In this document: positions 1 to 6,878 of the stretch, one piece after another | Position numbering within the stretch: position 1 is the stretch's first letter | Layout: each line of letters opens with the position of its first letter | Assembly: GCA_030049955.1 (NCBI GenBank) | Contig: JASIJX010000616.1 | Location: 1-17,379, forward strand | Direction: 5' to 3' | From: Acidobacteriaceae bacterium | GTDB taxonomy: Bacteria; Acidobacteriota; Terriglobia; Terriglobales; Acidobacteriaceae | Length of the DNA stretch: 17,379 nucleotides | Translations under genes and position numbers: made by a program | Notes under the pieces: generated by a model | What the model saw: only the letters and a program-made list of their open reading frames with translations | The model's database searches: none | Told to the model about the DNA's origin: nothing

Positions 1-292
1 CGGAGTTTTGCCCCGCTCCCGTAAATGTCGCCGCGCCAAAAAAATTCCACACTACCCCAGCCCGAAAACGTGCATCGTACTCGATGAAGAAGTGTGCATT
101 TGATTTTCTGCCGGGATGTTGGGCGCGGGGCGATCCGTAAGCCCATCGATCTCTTCGGCCTCTTCGGTCCGAGCTCCTGTTGCCCGCCACCCGGCGAGCA
201 CAAATCGCTCGCCGAAGACCGCGGTTCAAGCCGTGCATGAGTTCGCGTAGCTGTGCTGTTTTAACAAAAACCATCCAACCCGGAGGAATGAC
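1..292. other. Leader region without a supportable gene
   Basis: No convincing reading frame is visible. The stretch ends in a strong ribosome binding site, GGAGGA at 281-286, for the gene that starts at 293. It also contains a perfect 8-bp inverted repeat, CGGCGAGC at 192-199 and GCTCGCCG at 207-214, with a 7-nt loop. No convincing -35/-10 pair stands out. An ATG at 287 in the same leader runs straight into a stop (ATG ACA TGA) and is not a gene. Confidence 0.5.
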
Positions 293-844
293 ATGAAGCG
301 TCTTTTGAGCCTTCTCTGCTGCTCCAGCGCAGTCTGCTGCCTGTCGGTTTCGATCGCTGTCAACGCCCAGCCCAAGGCGGGAGGCAAGGCCGCGATGACC
401 GACCAGCAGTTTGTCGACCTTGCCGCGCAGACCGACATGGTGGAAGCCAACCTGGGCCAGTTGGCGCAGGATCAGGCTGAGCGGCAGGACGTGAAGGACT
501 ATGGGAAGATGCTGGCGACCGACCACACCAACGACTTCCAGCAGCTGACCGCCGCTGCGCAGCAGGCCAACCTCACGGTGCCTAACGCAATCGACGAAGC
601 GCACAACAAGGCGATCATCGGGCCGTATCAGAAGCTGAAGGGCGCGGCCTTCGATCACAAATACATCGCGGATATGATTGCGGGGCACACCAAGGCGATT
701 GAGATTTACAAGAAGATGGCGGTTGACGCCGAGAACCCGGCGATCAAGACCTACGCGGAGACGGCGCTGCCGGTGCTTGAGAAGCATCTGGAGGGAGCCA
801 AGGATCTCGAAAAGAACAAGGGTGGAATGAAAGGAATGAGGTAA
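293..844 (+). CDS. Secreted DUF4142 (ferritin-like helical) protein
   Basis: The product is 183 residues. Residues 1-25 look like a Sec signal peptide (basic MKR, hydrophobic Cys/Ser/Leu-rich core, VNA-Q cleavage site), so the mature protein should be periplasmic or exported. Residues 35-172 match the DUF4142 family: a conserved opening around TDQQFVDLAAQTDMVEANLG, and the diagnostic block FDHKYIADMIAGH at 120-132 followed by two amphipathic helices. DUF4142 proteins are predicted helical bundles and their biochemical role is not established. The C-terminus is Lys/Gly/Met-rich. The start is fixed by GGAGGA seven bases upstream of the ATG. The gene stands alone and converges on rsmD. The family call is firm; no function can be given. 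Confidence 0.88.
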   Translation: MKRLLSLLCCSSAVCCLSVSIAVNAQPKAGGKAAMTDQQFVDLAAQTDMVEANLGQLAQDQAERQDVKDYGKMLATDHTNDFQQLTAAAQQANLTVPNAIDEAHNKAIIGPYQKLKGAAFDHKYIADMIAGHTKAIEIYKKMAVDAENPAIKTYAETALPVLEKHLEGAKDLEKNKGGMKGMR

Positions 845-904
845 GACAGGATTCGCAGCTCCGCGCCTCATCCTTTCCGCGCTCTCCGGCGGAAGGGGTG
901 GGGA

Positions 905-1480
905 TCACGAACCAATCCCCCTCACAAAAAAGCTCAGTGCCGCGTCGCCCTGTTCAAGCAGGCGGGTGCGGTTGAGCGCGCCATACTGGCCGGCGAGGCT
1001 TTGCTTGCGGCGGTGCTCGGCGATAACGATTGCGTCGCCGGTTGCGTAGGGGGCGAGCCACTTTTCGGCCGATTCGGATAGCAGCGTCAGCGCGGATTCA
1101 TATTCCTGCGCGGCATCGTAAGGCGGGTCGAGAAAAACGACGTCGAAGCCGCCACGCTCGGCGCTGCGCAGAAACGCACCCGCCGTTCCCGCGTAGATGC
1201 GGGCGTGCTCGTGGATGCCGAGACTCTGGAGGTTTTCGCGCAGGATCCTGAGGGCGGCCGACGATCGCTCAACGAAGGTGACGGCAGCCGCGCCGCGGCT
1301 CAGCGCCTCCAGGCCAACAGCGCCCGAGCCGGCGTAGAGGTCGAGAAAACGCGCCCCGGCAACGCGCGGCGCCAGAACGTTGAAGAGAGTCTCGCGCAGC
1401 CGGTCGCTGGTGGGTCGCGTCGCCAGGCCTGCAGGCGATTTGAGCTGCCGCGACCGGTAGAGTCCTGCGATGATGCGCAT
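905..1480 (-). CDS. rsmD: 16S rRNA (guanine(966)-N(2))-methyltransferase RsmD
   Basis: The product is 191 residues, the usual RsmD length. This class I SAM-dependent enzyme methylates N2 of G966 in 16S rRNA of the small ribosomal subunit. Visible family motifs are the N-terminal MRIIAG start, RPTSDRLRETLFNVL at 22-36, the SAM-binding loop DLYAGSG at 47-53 with an acidic residue (E71) at the end of the next strand, and the catalytic DPPY motif at 118-121. In many bacteria rsmD is followed by coaD, but here the next gene on its 3' side is the convergent DUF4142 gene, so it looks monocistronic. The 138-bp gap to the plus-strand gene at 1619 should hold divergent promoters. Confidence 0.95.
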   Translation of the reverse strand: MRIIAGLYRSRQLKSPAGLATRPTSDRLRETLFNVLAPRVAGARFLDLYAGSGAVGLEALSRGAAAVTFVERSSAALRILRENLQSLGIHEHARIYAGTAGAFLRSAERGGFDVVFLDPPYDAAQEYESALTLLSESAEKWLAPYATGDAIVIAEHRRKQSLAGQYGALNRTRLLEQGDAALSFFVRGIGS

Positions 1481-1618
1481 CGGGAATCAGAATAATGGAC
1501 CGGAGCCCATTGTCCGTGAATTGTTTGCGCCGGTTTCGCCCAGTTCCAGGAACTAAATCAAAGATGCCGAAGACTGGGGACCGCGTCGAAATCGCCCTGA
1601 CCGAATACAATCGGAACC

Positions 1619-2728
1619 ATGCGAGGATGGTCGATTCCGATGGGCCAATGGATGGGCGTGGAACTACGCGTTCATCTATTTTTCCCGCTGCTCGTCTTCG
1701 TCTTTTTCGGCATCAGCGGCGTGGCCCAGTGGCCGCGAGGGCTGGCGCTGTTTCTTATCCTCGTTGGCGCGGTTGTCGTGCGCGAAACTGCCCGCCTGTT
1801 GGTGGCCGCGTGGCTTGGGCTTCGCCTGCGCGCGGTGCTGCTGTTGCCCTTCGGCGGCCTGTTTGCCTACGCCAACCCGGAAAGCCAGGAGGGCGCGAGC
1901 CAGGGTGCGGGGCAGTTTGTGCTGGCGCTTGCCGGACCGGTCGCCAACCTCGCCACCGCGCTGATTCTTGCCGCCGCCATCCTGGGCGCAACCAGCGGTA
2001 TGAACCTGCTGGCCGGCCCGCTGCTTACGCCCGATCACCTGCTGCGCAGCATCGTATGGATGCAGGTCTTTCTTGGGCTGCTGCACTTCGTTCCCGCATA
2101 CCCGCTCGATTTCGGCCGCCTGATTCGCAGCAAGTTTGCGCGCAACCACGGCTTCGCGCTGGCCAGCCGCGCCGCAGCGGGTCTGGGCCAGGCGCTTTCG
2201 CTCGCGGGCCTGTTGGGCGGCATGCTGCTGCATAACTATTGGCTCGTCCTTGCCGGGTTCTTCATCATGATCGGCGCGCAGATCGAAGATCAGGGCGTCC
2301 TGTTCCAGTCTGTTGTGGACACCGTGCGCATGCGCGAGATCATGCTCACGGACTTTGCCACGCTCTCGCCCTCCGACACCCTGGCAGACGCGCTCTCGCG
2401 CTGCGTGCACTCGCTGCAGGACGAGTTCCCTGTGGTGCGCGGGCCACAGCTCGTGGGCATCGTCTCGCGGCAGCGCATCGTGGACGCGCTGCGCAATGAC
2501 GGCAACGGCTATGTGCAGTCGGTGATGTCGCGCGCCTTCCAGGTGGCGCGGCCTGAGGACACGCTGGGCACGACCATTCGCAGGCTCACTGCGGGGCAGG
2601 GGCTGGCGCTGATTCCCGTAACCGACAGTGGACGCGTGGTGGGCATCGTGAGCGTGCAGAACCTGATGAACTCCATGGCGCTGCTGGCTGAGAAGCGCCG
2701 TCTCGACCGCCAGGAAAACGGAGACTGA
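1619..2728 (+). CDS. Membrane S2P-fold (M50-like) protein with two CBS domains, catalytic histidines lost
   Basis: The product is 369 residues. Residues 1-225 form several hydrophobic segments arranged as in site-2 (intramembrane zinc) proteases. Residues 235-355 hold two CBS modules, which in general bind adenine nucleotides. Family landmarks are recognisable: a LLPFGGLF block at 75-82 (usually LLPxGG), AGPVAN at 105-110, and HFVPAYPLDFGR at 156-167, where the family has NLLPxxPLDGGR. The HExxH zinc motif is replaced by R-E-T-A-R at 55-59 (codons 1781-1795), so both histidine ligands are arginine. The second-motif Asp remains (D164) but the following Gly is Phe. Peptidase activity is therefore unlikely, although the frame is intact and full length. 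A weak CGGAA lies upstream of the ATG; Met8 is an alternative start. It lies 9 bp before rsmI and is probably co-transcribed with it. Confidence 0.85.
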   Translation: MRGWSIPMGQWMGVELRVHLFFPLLVFVFFGISGVAQWPRGLALFLILVGAVVVRETARLLVAAWLGLRLRAVLLLPFGGLFAYANPESQEGASQGAGQFVLALAGPVANLATALILAAAILGATSGMNLLAGPLLTPDHLLRSIVWMQVFLGLLHFVPAYPLDFGRLIRSKFARNHGFALASRAAAGLGQALSLAGLLGGMLLHNYWLVLAGFFIMIGAQIEDQGVLFQSVVDTVRMREIMLTDFATLSPSDTLADALSRCVHSLQDEFPVVRGPQLVGIVSRQRIVDALRNDGNGYVQSVMSRAFQVARPEDTLGTTIRRLTAGQGLALIPVTDSGRVVGIVSVQNLMNSMALLAEKRRLDRQENGD

Positions 2729-2737
2729 GCTCTCCCA

Positions 2738-3643
2738 ATGTCGGATGAAGGCTCAAGCAAAACACTCCTTGCCCCCGGCCTCTATGTAGTGTCTACCCCC
2801 ATCGGCAATCTGGGCGATATTACGCTGCGCGCGCTCGAAGTGCTGCGCGGCGTGGACCGCATCGCCTGCGAAGACACGCGGCAGACGCAAAAGCTCCTGA
2901 ACCACTTCGAGATCGCCACGCCGACCGTAAGCTGCCACGAGCATAACGAGCACGAGCGCGCATGCGAACTGGTAAAGGCGCTCAAAGCAGGCACGCGCAT
3001 TGCGCTGGTTTCAGACGCCGGCACTCCGGCCGTGAGCGACCCCGGCTCCTGGCTGGTGCGGGAGGCGATCGCCGCCGGCGTGACAGTATTTCCTGTGCCA
3101 GGGGCCAGCGCGGCGTTGGCTGCCCTGGCGGCTTCGGGGCTTCCCGCAGCCGATTTTCGGTTTCTCGGTTTCCTGCCAGAAAAAGCCGGCGCGCGGCGCA
3201 CGTTTCTCGAATCGTTGGCGCGGGAATTGAACAACGCCCGGCTCGAGACCGCGCGCACCCTCGTCTTCTACGAGGCGCCGCACCGCATTCTCGATTCGCT
3301 TGGAGACTTTGAGGCTGTCTTTGGAGCCGGGCTGCGCGTATCGCTGGCCCGCGAGCTGACCAAGCTACACGAGGAGTTCCTGCGCGGCACGGTGGCCGAG
3401 GTGCGCGCCGCGCTGGCCGGCCGCGAGCGGGTGCGCGGGGAGATAACGCTCGTGGTGGAAGCGCCCGCGCGCGGCGCAGAAAAGGAAGACCACCCGACCG
3501 AGACGCTGGCGGCGCGGATTGCACGGATGCAATCGGAAGAGGGGATTGACGAAAAGGAAGCGCTCAAGCGCGTAGCTCGCGAGCGGGGCCTTTCAAAGAG
3601 CGAGGTGTATCGCGAGCTGCAGCGCGAGCGGGCACGGCGGTAG
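2738..3643 (+). CDS. rsmI: 16S rRNA (cytidine(1402)-2'-O)-methyltransferase RsmI
   Basis: The product is 301 residues, slightly longer than the common 280-290. RsmI is a tetrapyrrole-methylase-fold SAM enzyme that 2'-O-methylates C1402 in the decoding centre of 16S rRNA. Family signatures visible are TPIGNLGDIT at 20-29, CEDTR at 44-48, SDAGTP at 92-97, DPG at 101-103, a PGAS block shortly after, FLGFLP, the FYEAPHR block and ARELTK. The charged C-terminal tail (KEALKRVARERGLSKSEVYRE) is a helix-turn-helix-like extension found in many RsmI proteins. The gene starts 9 bp after the S2P-like gene, with GGAG at the end of that gene as the likely ribosome binding site, so an operon is likely. Confidence 0.95.
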   Translation: MSDEGSSKTLLAPGLYVVSTPIGNLGDITLRALEVLRGVDRIACEDTRQTQKLLNHFEIATPTVSCHEHNEHERACELVKALKAGTRIALVSDAGTPAVSDPGSWLVREAIAAGVTVFPVPGASAALAALAASGLPAADFRFLGFLPEKAGARRTFLESLARELNNARLETARTLVFYEAPHRILDSLGDFEAVFGAGLRVSLARELTKLHEEFLRGTVAEVRAALAGRERVRGEITLVVEAPARGAEKEDHPTETLAARIARMQSEEGIDEKEALKRVARERGLSKSEVYRELQRERARR

Positions 3644-3652
3644 CGACGGCCG

Positions 3653-4072
3653 CTAGTTTTCCTCGGAATTTGAATCAAGATGAGCGCGGCAGTCCACCTG
3701 ACGCTCCATCAGCTCCTTCACAAGCTCGATGATCTGCTCGGCCTTGCGCGGCGTTACGTCCACAAACTCGATGCCGGCGTAGTGGTCGCGGCGCACGTTG
3801 CGCATGATGCCGGCGACGCGCAGCGTGATGCCGTTCACGATGAGCTGCACCTCGACCGAAGGGCGTTCGATGGATGGAATGGGCGCATCCGTCTGAATGC
3901 AGCAGCCACCGACACTCAGATCAAGCAGCGTCCCGGAAAGCTTGCGATAGAGGCGCAGCAGGACGACTTCGGCTACGCCATGGCAGCGCAGCCGCGGATG
4001 AGAGCGGCGATCGTCCCGCTTGGAGCGCCGGCGCACTCCCGGAATGTCCATTGGAATGGAAGGCTGCGCCAT
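3653..4072 (-). CDS. PilZ domain protein, predicted c-di-GMP receptor
   Basis: The product is 139 residues with the start chosen here. PilZ domains bind cyclic di-GMP and control motility, exopolysaccharide or other surface traits. Both binding motifs are present: an RxxxR motif (RSHPR, about residues 23-27) and DLSVGG (about residues 51-56), matching [D/N]xSxxG, followed by the typical beta-barrel strands and a GIEFVDVTP block. No second domain is present, so it would act through a partner. The frame stays open upstream to 4201, but GGAGG (minus strand, 4082-4078) lies five bases before the ATG at 4072 and supports this start. The stop lies 10 bp from the rsmI stop (convergent). The nearest minus-strand gene upstream starts at 4680. 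Confidence 0.85.
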   Translation of the reverse strand: MAQPSIPMDIPGVRRRSKRDDRRSHPRLRCHGVAEVVLLRLYRKLSGTLLDLSVGGCCIQTDAPIPSIERPSVEVQLIVNGITLRVAGIMRNVRRDHYAGIEFVDVTPRKAEQIIELVKELMERQVDCRAHLDSNSEEN

Positions 4073-4218
4073 TCGCGCCTCCGAACACGCTATGTGTCCC
4101 ATACTGGACCATCGGCCCGGAAGCGATGGTTCCGGAGCGAAAACCCATTGATAGTAATATCGACGGTAATTAGCCGGTACGGCTTTCCCAAATCGGCGCA
4201 ATAGCTGCGACTTTTGGG

Positions 4219-4680
4219 CTAGTGGCCGCCGCCCAGCTCCCAGGGACGCGTGGCCCTGGCAGCCGGCGCAGCCTCGCGGCCTTCGATTTCTCGGCCTTCG
4301 AGGCGATCGTACAGATAACGGTCGCTAGTGGTTCCCAGCGATTCGTTGTAGAGACTGATGCCGCCGGCCAGCTCCTTCAGCTCCTCGTCGAATGTATGGA
4401 TGGCTTGCAACTGAGCAGCCGTGGCCGGCAGCTCATGTTGGGAGGTCTTAATAAACTTCTGGTAGCCGCGATCGACCAGCCGCGCCACTTCGCCTTGAAC
4501 GATCGCGCCCGGACGCACAGCCAAGGCCACCGGCGTATCCTTGCCCGGGGCAAGCACCGCGCCGGCGCTGTATTTGCTCACCAGCGCGCGGCCCTCTTTG
4601 AGCGCCTTGACCTCGAAACCCTGGTTGCGCAGAATGTCGAGCGTCTGGTCGAAGCTGGGAAGGCGTGATTTGCGTTTCAT
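4219..4680 (-). CDS. Conserved hypothetical protein, 153 residues
   Basis: I do not recognise a named domain. The protein starts MKRKSRLPSF, has no signal peptide or membrane segment, and is mixed alpha/beta in character. A distinctive block YNESLGTTSDRYLYDRLEGR lies at 111-130, and the C-terminal tail is Ala/Arg-rich and probably disordered. The open frame extends upstream to 5100, but that part would run antisense through the M67 gene and has the composition of a shadow frame. The ATG at 4680 is therefore chosen, with GGAA a few bases upstream. The gene is divergent from the M67 peptidase gene across a 156-bp gap. Its length and codon use match real genes nearby. Its function is unknown. 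Confidence 0.7.
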   Translation of the reverse strand: MKRKSRLPSFDQTLDILRNQGFEVKALKEGRALVSKYSAGAVLAPGKDTPVALAVRPGAIVQGEVARLVDRGYQKFIKTSQHELPATAAQLQAIHTFDEELKELAGGISLYNESLGTTSDRYLYDRLEGREIEGREAAPAARATRPWELGGGH

Positions 4681-4724
4681 TGAGAGGTTCCAATCTCTGA
4701 GGCCGGTCTGCAGGGCCCATCTAG

Positions 4725-4754
4725 GAAGCCCATCTGCGAAGCCCCTCTGCGAAG
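4725..4754. repeat. 13-bp tandem repeat in a divergent intergenic region
   Basis: Two adjacent copies of GAAGCCCMTCTGC (M is A or C) occupy 4725-4737 and 4738-4750, differing at one base. The start of a third copy (GAAG) follows at 4751-4754. The repeat sits between the divergent genes at 4680 and 4837. It could be replication slippage or a repeated binding site; the sequence does not decide between them. Confidence 0.75.
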
Positions 4755-4836
4755 ATGGAAAAACACCTGCGCTCCCTTTCAATCTCGCATATCGGCGCAG
4801 TGGGCTGCAATCGAGGGCCAGCGAGGCGAGCAACCG

Positions 4837-5277
4837 ATGACCACATTGCAACTGCCGGAAACTGTTGCCGCCGCAATGCGCGCGCACGCCCAGGCTGCGT
4901 ACCCCGAAGAGTGCTGTGGGGCAATGCTTGGCCGTTCGGATGGGCAGGACTGGCAGGTGATCTCGTCCATTGCGGTGGAAAACGCTGCCAGAGATGACGC
5001 GAGAGGCACGCAATATGAGATCGGCTCGCGCGACCTGGTCGGCATTGCTCTCGAAGCGCGGCGGCGTGGGCTCGAGGTCGCCGGCTTCTATCATTCGCAT
5101 CCAGATTGTGAAGCTTCATGGTCAGCAACGGATCTGGCCGGCGCGCATTGGATCGGGGCGAGCTACGCGATCGTGGAAGTGCGAGCCGGACGCGCGGGAG
5201 CTGTTCGATCGTTCCGGCTGACGGGCACCACGGAAGAGGACAAACGCTTTAGGGAGGAAACGGTAATAAACGGTTAA
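4837..5277 (+). CDS. M67 family (JAMM/Mov34) metallopeptidase
   Basis: The product is 146 residues, a single JAMM domain. All zinc-site elements are present: the glutamate region PEECCG at 23-28, and the JAMM motif H86-S-H88-P followed by six residues, S96 and D99. Bacterial stand-alone M67 enzymes of this size (Mycobacterium Mec is the characterised example) remove amino acids or cysteine from ubiquitin-fold sulfur carriers such as CysO. They are often encoded beside MoeB/ThiF, a MoaD/ThiS-like carrier and rhodanese genes. Here a moeB remnant and a rhodanese gene do follow, but 1.2 kb away and interrupted. A GAGGCGAG sequence precedes the ATG. The domain call is firm; the carrier substrate is inference, because no carrier gene is visible in the window. 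Confidence 0.9.
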   Translation: MTTLQLPETVAAAMRAHAQAAYPEECCGAMLGRSDGQDWQVISSIAVENAARDDARGTQYEIGSRDLVGIALEARRRGLEVAGFYHSHPDCEASWSATDLAGAHWIGASYAIVEVRAGRAGAVRSFRLTGTTEEDKRFREETVING

Positions 5278-5348
5278 GGGAGAAATGGGTAATGGACGGA
5301 AACGAGGCAGCCTGATTTCACGCACCGATTTTTTGACAAAATAAGCTC

Positions 5349-5377
5349 TTTACAAGCCAGCTTCGGGCCGGGATAAT
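5349..5377 (+). promoter_or_regulatory. Sigma-70-type promoter for the gene at 5470
   Basis: TTTACA at 5349-5354 and GATAAT at 5372-5377 are separated by exactly 17 bp, each one base from the consensus hexamer. The ATG lies about 90 bp downstream. An upstream TTGACA at 5333-5338 has no matching -10 at a normal distance. This gives the gene at 5470 its own promoter, independent of the M67 gene. Confidence 0.65.
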
Positions 5378-5469
5378 CGTTTTACCCTTAGAGCGCCTGC
5401 GTTCCTTGTTCCTTTCCCTTCTCCCTCCGCACGGAGTTCTCTGACCGAAATCCAGGAGGTTGTCGTTCG

Positions 5470-6348
5470 ATGATGAACTCGAAGTGTGTCCTTATTGCGG
5501 CAGCAATGGCTGCGGCAACGTGCGGAGTGTGCGCGGCGCAGCAAATGACGGCGCCACCGAAGGTGCTGGTGGTCCAGGAAGAGTATTTGAAACCGGGCAA
5601 GGCAGGGTCGATTCATGACAGGTCTGAGAGCGGCTTTGTGCAAGCAATGACACGCGCCAAGTGGCCCACGCATTATGTGGCGCTGAACTCGCTGTCGGGA
5701 AGAAGCCGCGCTGTGTTCCTGATGGGATACGACTCGTTTGCAGACTGGCAGAAGGACAACGATGCGCAGCAGAAGAACACGGTGCTGGCCGGCGAGTTGG
5801 ACCGTCTGGATGCTGCGGACGGCGAGCTGCAGACGGAATTCGACCAGTACGTGCTTGTTTACCAGCCAGACATGAGCCTGCGCGTGAACGCGGACCTGTC
5901 GCACGCGCGTTTCATGGAAGTTTCCGTATTCCATCTTCACCCCGGCCACCACAAGGACTGGACCGACGCGGTGAAGATGGTAATTGACGCGCACCAGAAG
6001 GCTGGCACGAGCGCCAACTGGGCGATGTACGAGGTTGAATACGGCGGCGGGGACGAATACGTGCTGTTCAGCGCAGACAAAGACCTGGCCGAGATCGACC
6101 AGGGCTTTGCCGAGGACAAGAAGTTCATCGAGGCGATGGGTCCGGACGGCATGAAGAAGCTGGACGAACTGGCCGCGGCGTGCATCGAGAGCAGCCGTTC
6201 AGAGCTGTTCCAGATCAACCCGCGGCAGAGCTATGCGCCGCCGGAGTGGGTAAAGGCAAATCCGGAGTTCTGGAAGCCGAAACCGATGAGCGCACCGGCC
6301 GCGAAGGCGAGCGAGAAACCGCAGGATGTGAAGACGCACCAGCAGTAG
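5470..6348 (+). CDS. Secreted protein with two alpha/beta-barrel-like repeats, unknown function
   Basis: The product is 292 residues. Residues 1-23 are a clear signal peptide (MMNSK, then an Ala-rich core, cleavage near CAA-QQ). The mature part contains two similar units, about residues 32-102 and 146-220. Each begins with a strand ending in L-x-P-G (EEYLKPGKA; VFHLHPGHH), then a long helix, a strand such as YVALNSL or WAMYEVE, a hydrophobic strand and an Asp-rich helix. This pattern suggests a dimeric alpha-beta-barrel (ferredoxin-like, ABM/NIPSNAP-type) fold; that is inference, not a domain match. The C-terminus is Pro/Ala/Lys-rich. An AGGAGGT sequence at 5454-5460 fixes the start. The gene has its own promoter and terminator and sits between the M67 gene and a truncated moeB. 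Confidence 0.8.
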   Translation: MMNSKCVLIAAAMAAATCGVCAAQQMTAPPKVLVVQEEYLKPGKAGSIHDRSESGFVQAMTRAKWPTHYVALNSLSGRSRAVFLMGYDSFADWQKDNDAQQKNTVLAGELDRLDAADGELQTEFDQYVLVYQPDMSLRVNADLSHARFMEVSVFHLHPGHHKDWTDAVKMVIDAHQKAGTSANWAMYEVEYGGGDEYVLFSADKDLAEIDQGFAEDKKFIEAMGPDGMKKLDELAAACIESSRSELFQINPRQSYAPPEWVKANPEFWKPKPMSAPAAKASEKPQDVKTHQQ

Positions 6349-6367
6349 AGCAATTGTGGAACTCGAG

Positions 6368-6389
6368 ACGGCCCGGGCGACCGGGCCGT
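6368..6389 (+). terminator. Hairpin terminator after the secreted-protein gene
   Basis: A perfect 9-bp stem, ACGGCCCGG (6368-6376) and CCGGGCCGT (6381-6389), closes a GCGA tetraloop. It begins 20 bp after the stop at 6348 and is followed by TTCCTGTTT, a weak T-rich tail. It separates the gene at 5470 from the moeB remnant. Confidence 0.65.
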
Positions 6390-6438
6390 TCCTGTTTGCG
6401 CCGCCCCCGGTTGCCGATTCGCTGGACTGGGAGCGGAG

Positions 6439-6850
6439 ACTTACAACTTTCCCACCCGCTATCTGGTCAGCGATGCATGCGTGCTCACCGGCCCGCCGAA
6501 CGTGTATGGGTCGATCTTCCGGTTTGAGGGCCAGGCCAGCGTTTTTGCCACGCGCGAGCGGCCGTGCTATCGCTGCCTCTATCCCGAGCCGCCTCCGCTG
6601 GGCGCGGTGCCAAGCTGCGCCGAAGGCGGCGTGCTGGGGATTCTCCCTGGGCTGGTGGGAGTGATTCAGGCAACCGAGGTCATCAAAGCTTATCCTGGGA
6701 AGTGGTGATTCACTCGCGGGGCGCTTGCTTCTGGTCAACGCCCTTGCCATGCGCTTTCGCGAGCTGAAGCTGAAGAAGAATCCCGAGTGCCCGGCCTGCG
6801 GCGATCCCACAATCACAAGGTTGATTGACTACGAGCAGTTTTGCGGCCTG
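6439..6850 (+). pseudogene. moeB: C-terminal remnant of a MoeB/ThiF-type adenylyltransferase, frameshifted
   Basis: From about 6445 the sequence encodes NFPTRYLVSDACVLTG and continues through YGSIFRFEGQASVF, the zinc-binding pair CYRC (codons 6565-6576), the catalytic-cysteine block SCAEGGVLG (Cys codon 6616-6618), and GVIQATEVIK. This is the C-terminal half of the E1-like enzyme that adenylates sulfur-carrier proteins. The whole N-terminal half, with the nucleotide-binding GxGxxG and arginine residues, is absent upstream. The frame stops at 6706-6708 (TGA). Removing one A from AAA at 6685-6687 restores KLILGSGDSLAGRLLLVNAL and the second zinc pair CPAC (codons 6788-6799), ending LIDYEQFCGL at 6850. 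Loss of the ATP-binding half plus a frameshift makes an active adenylyltransferase very unlikely. The exact 5' edge is uncertain. Confidence 0.85.
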
Positions 6851-6878
6851 GGCGCCCGCCAACCAAAAGGAGAATGCA

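Noticed and set aside
870..895. Terminator between DUF4142 and rsmD (CCTTTCCGC/GCGGAAGGG)
   Set aside because: The stem includes a G-U pair, the loop is long and no T tract follows on either strand, so it is too weak to annotate.
1676..2410. A 244-codon minus-strand frame rich in Gln/Ala/Arg
   Set aside because: It is entirely antisense to the S2P/CBS gene, whose protein is clearly homologous to known families. The composition is a frame artefact of GC-rich DNA.
4681..5100. Upstream extension of the 153-residue protein (frame open to 5100, minus)
   Set aside because: It would overlap the M67 gene antisense almost completely. The ATG at 4680 gives a normal soluble protein start, and the extension has no recognisable pattern.
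5285..5344. A 19-codon plus-strand frame with AGGGAGAA upstream, right after the M67 gene
   Set aside because: It is too short to judge and has no similarity that I can see to a MoaD/ThiS carrier (no C-terminal Gly-Gly). It is probably chance.
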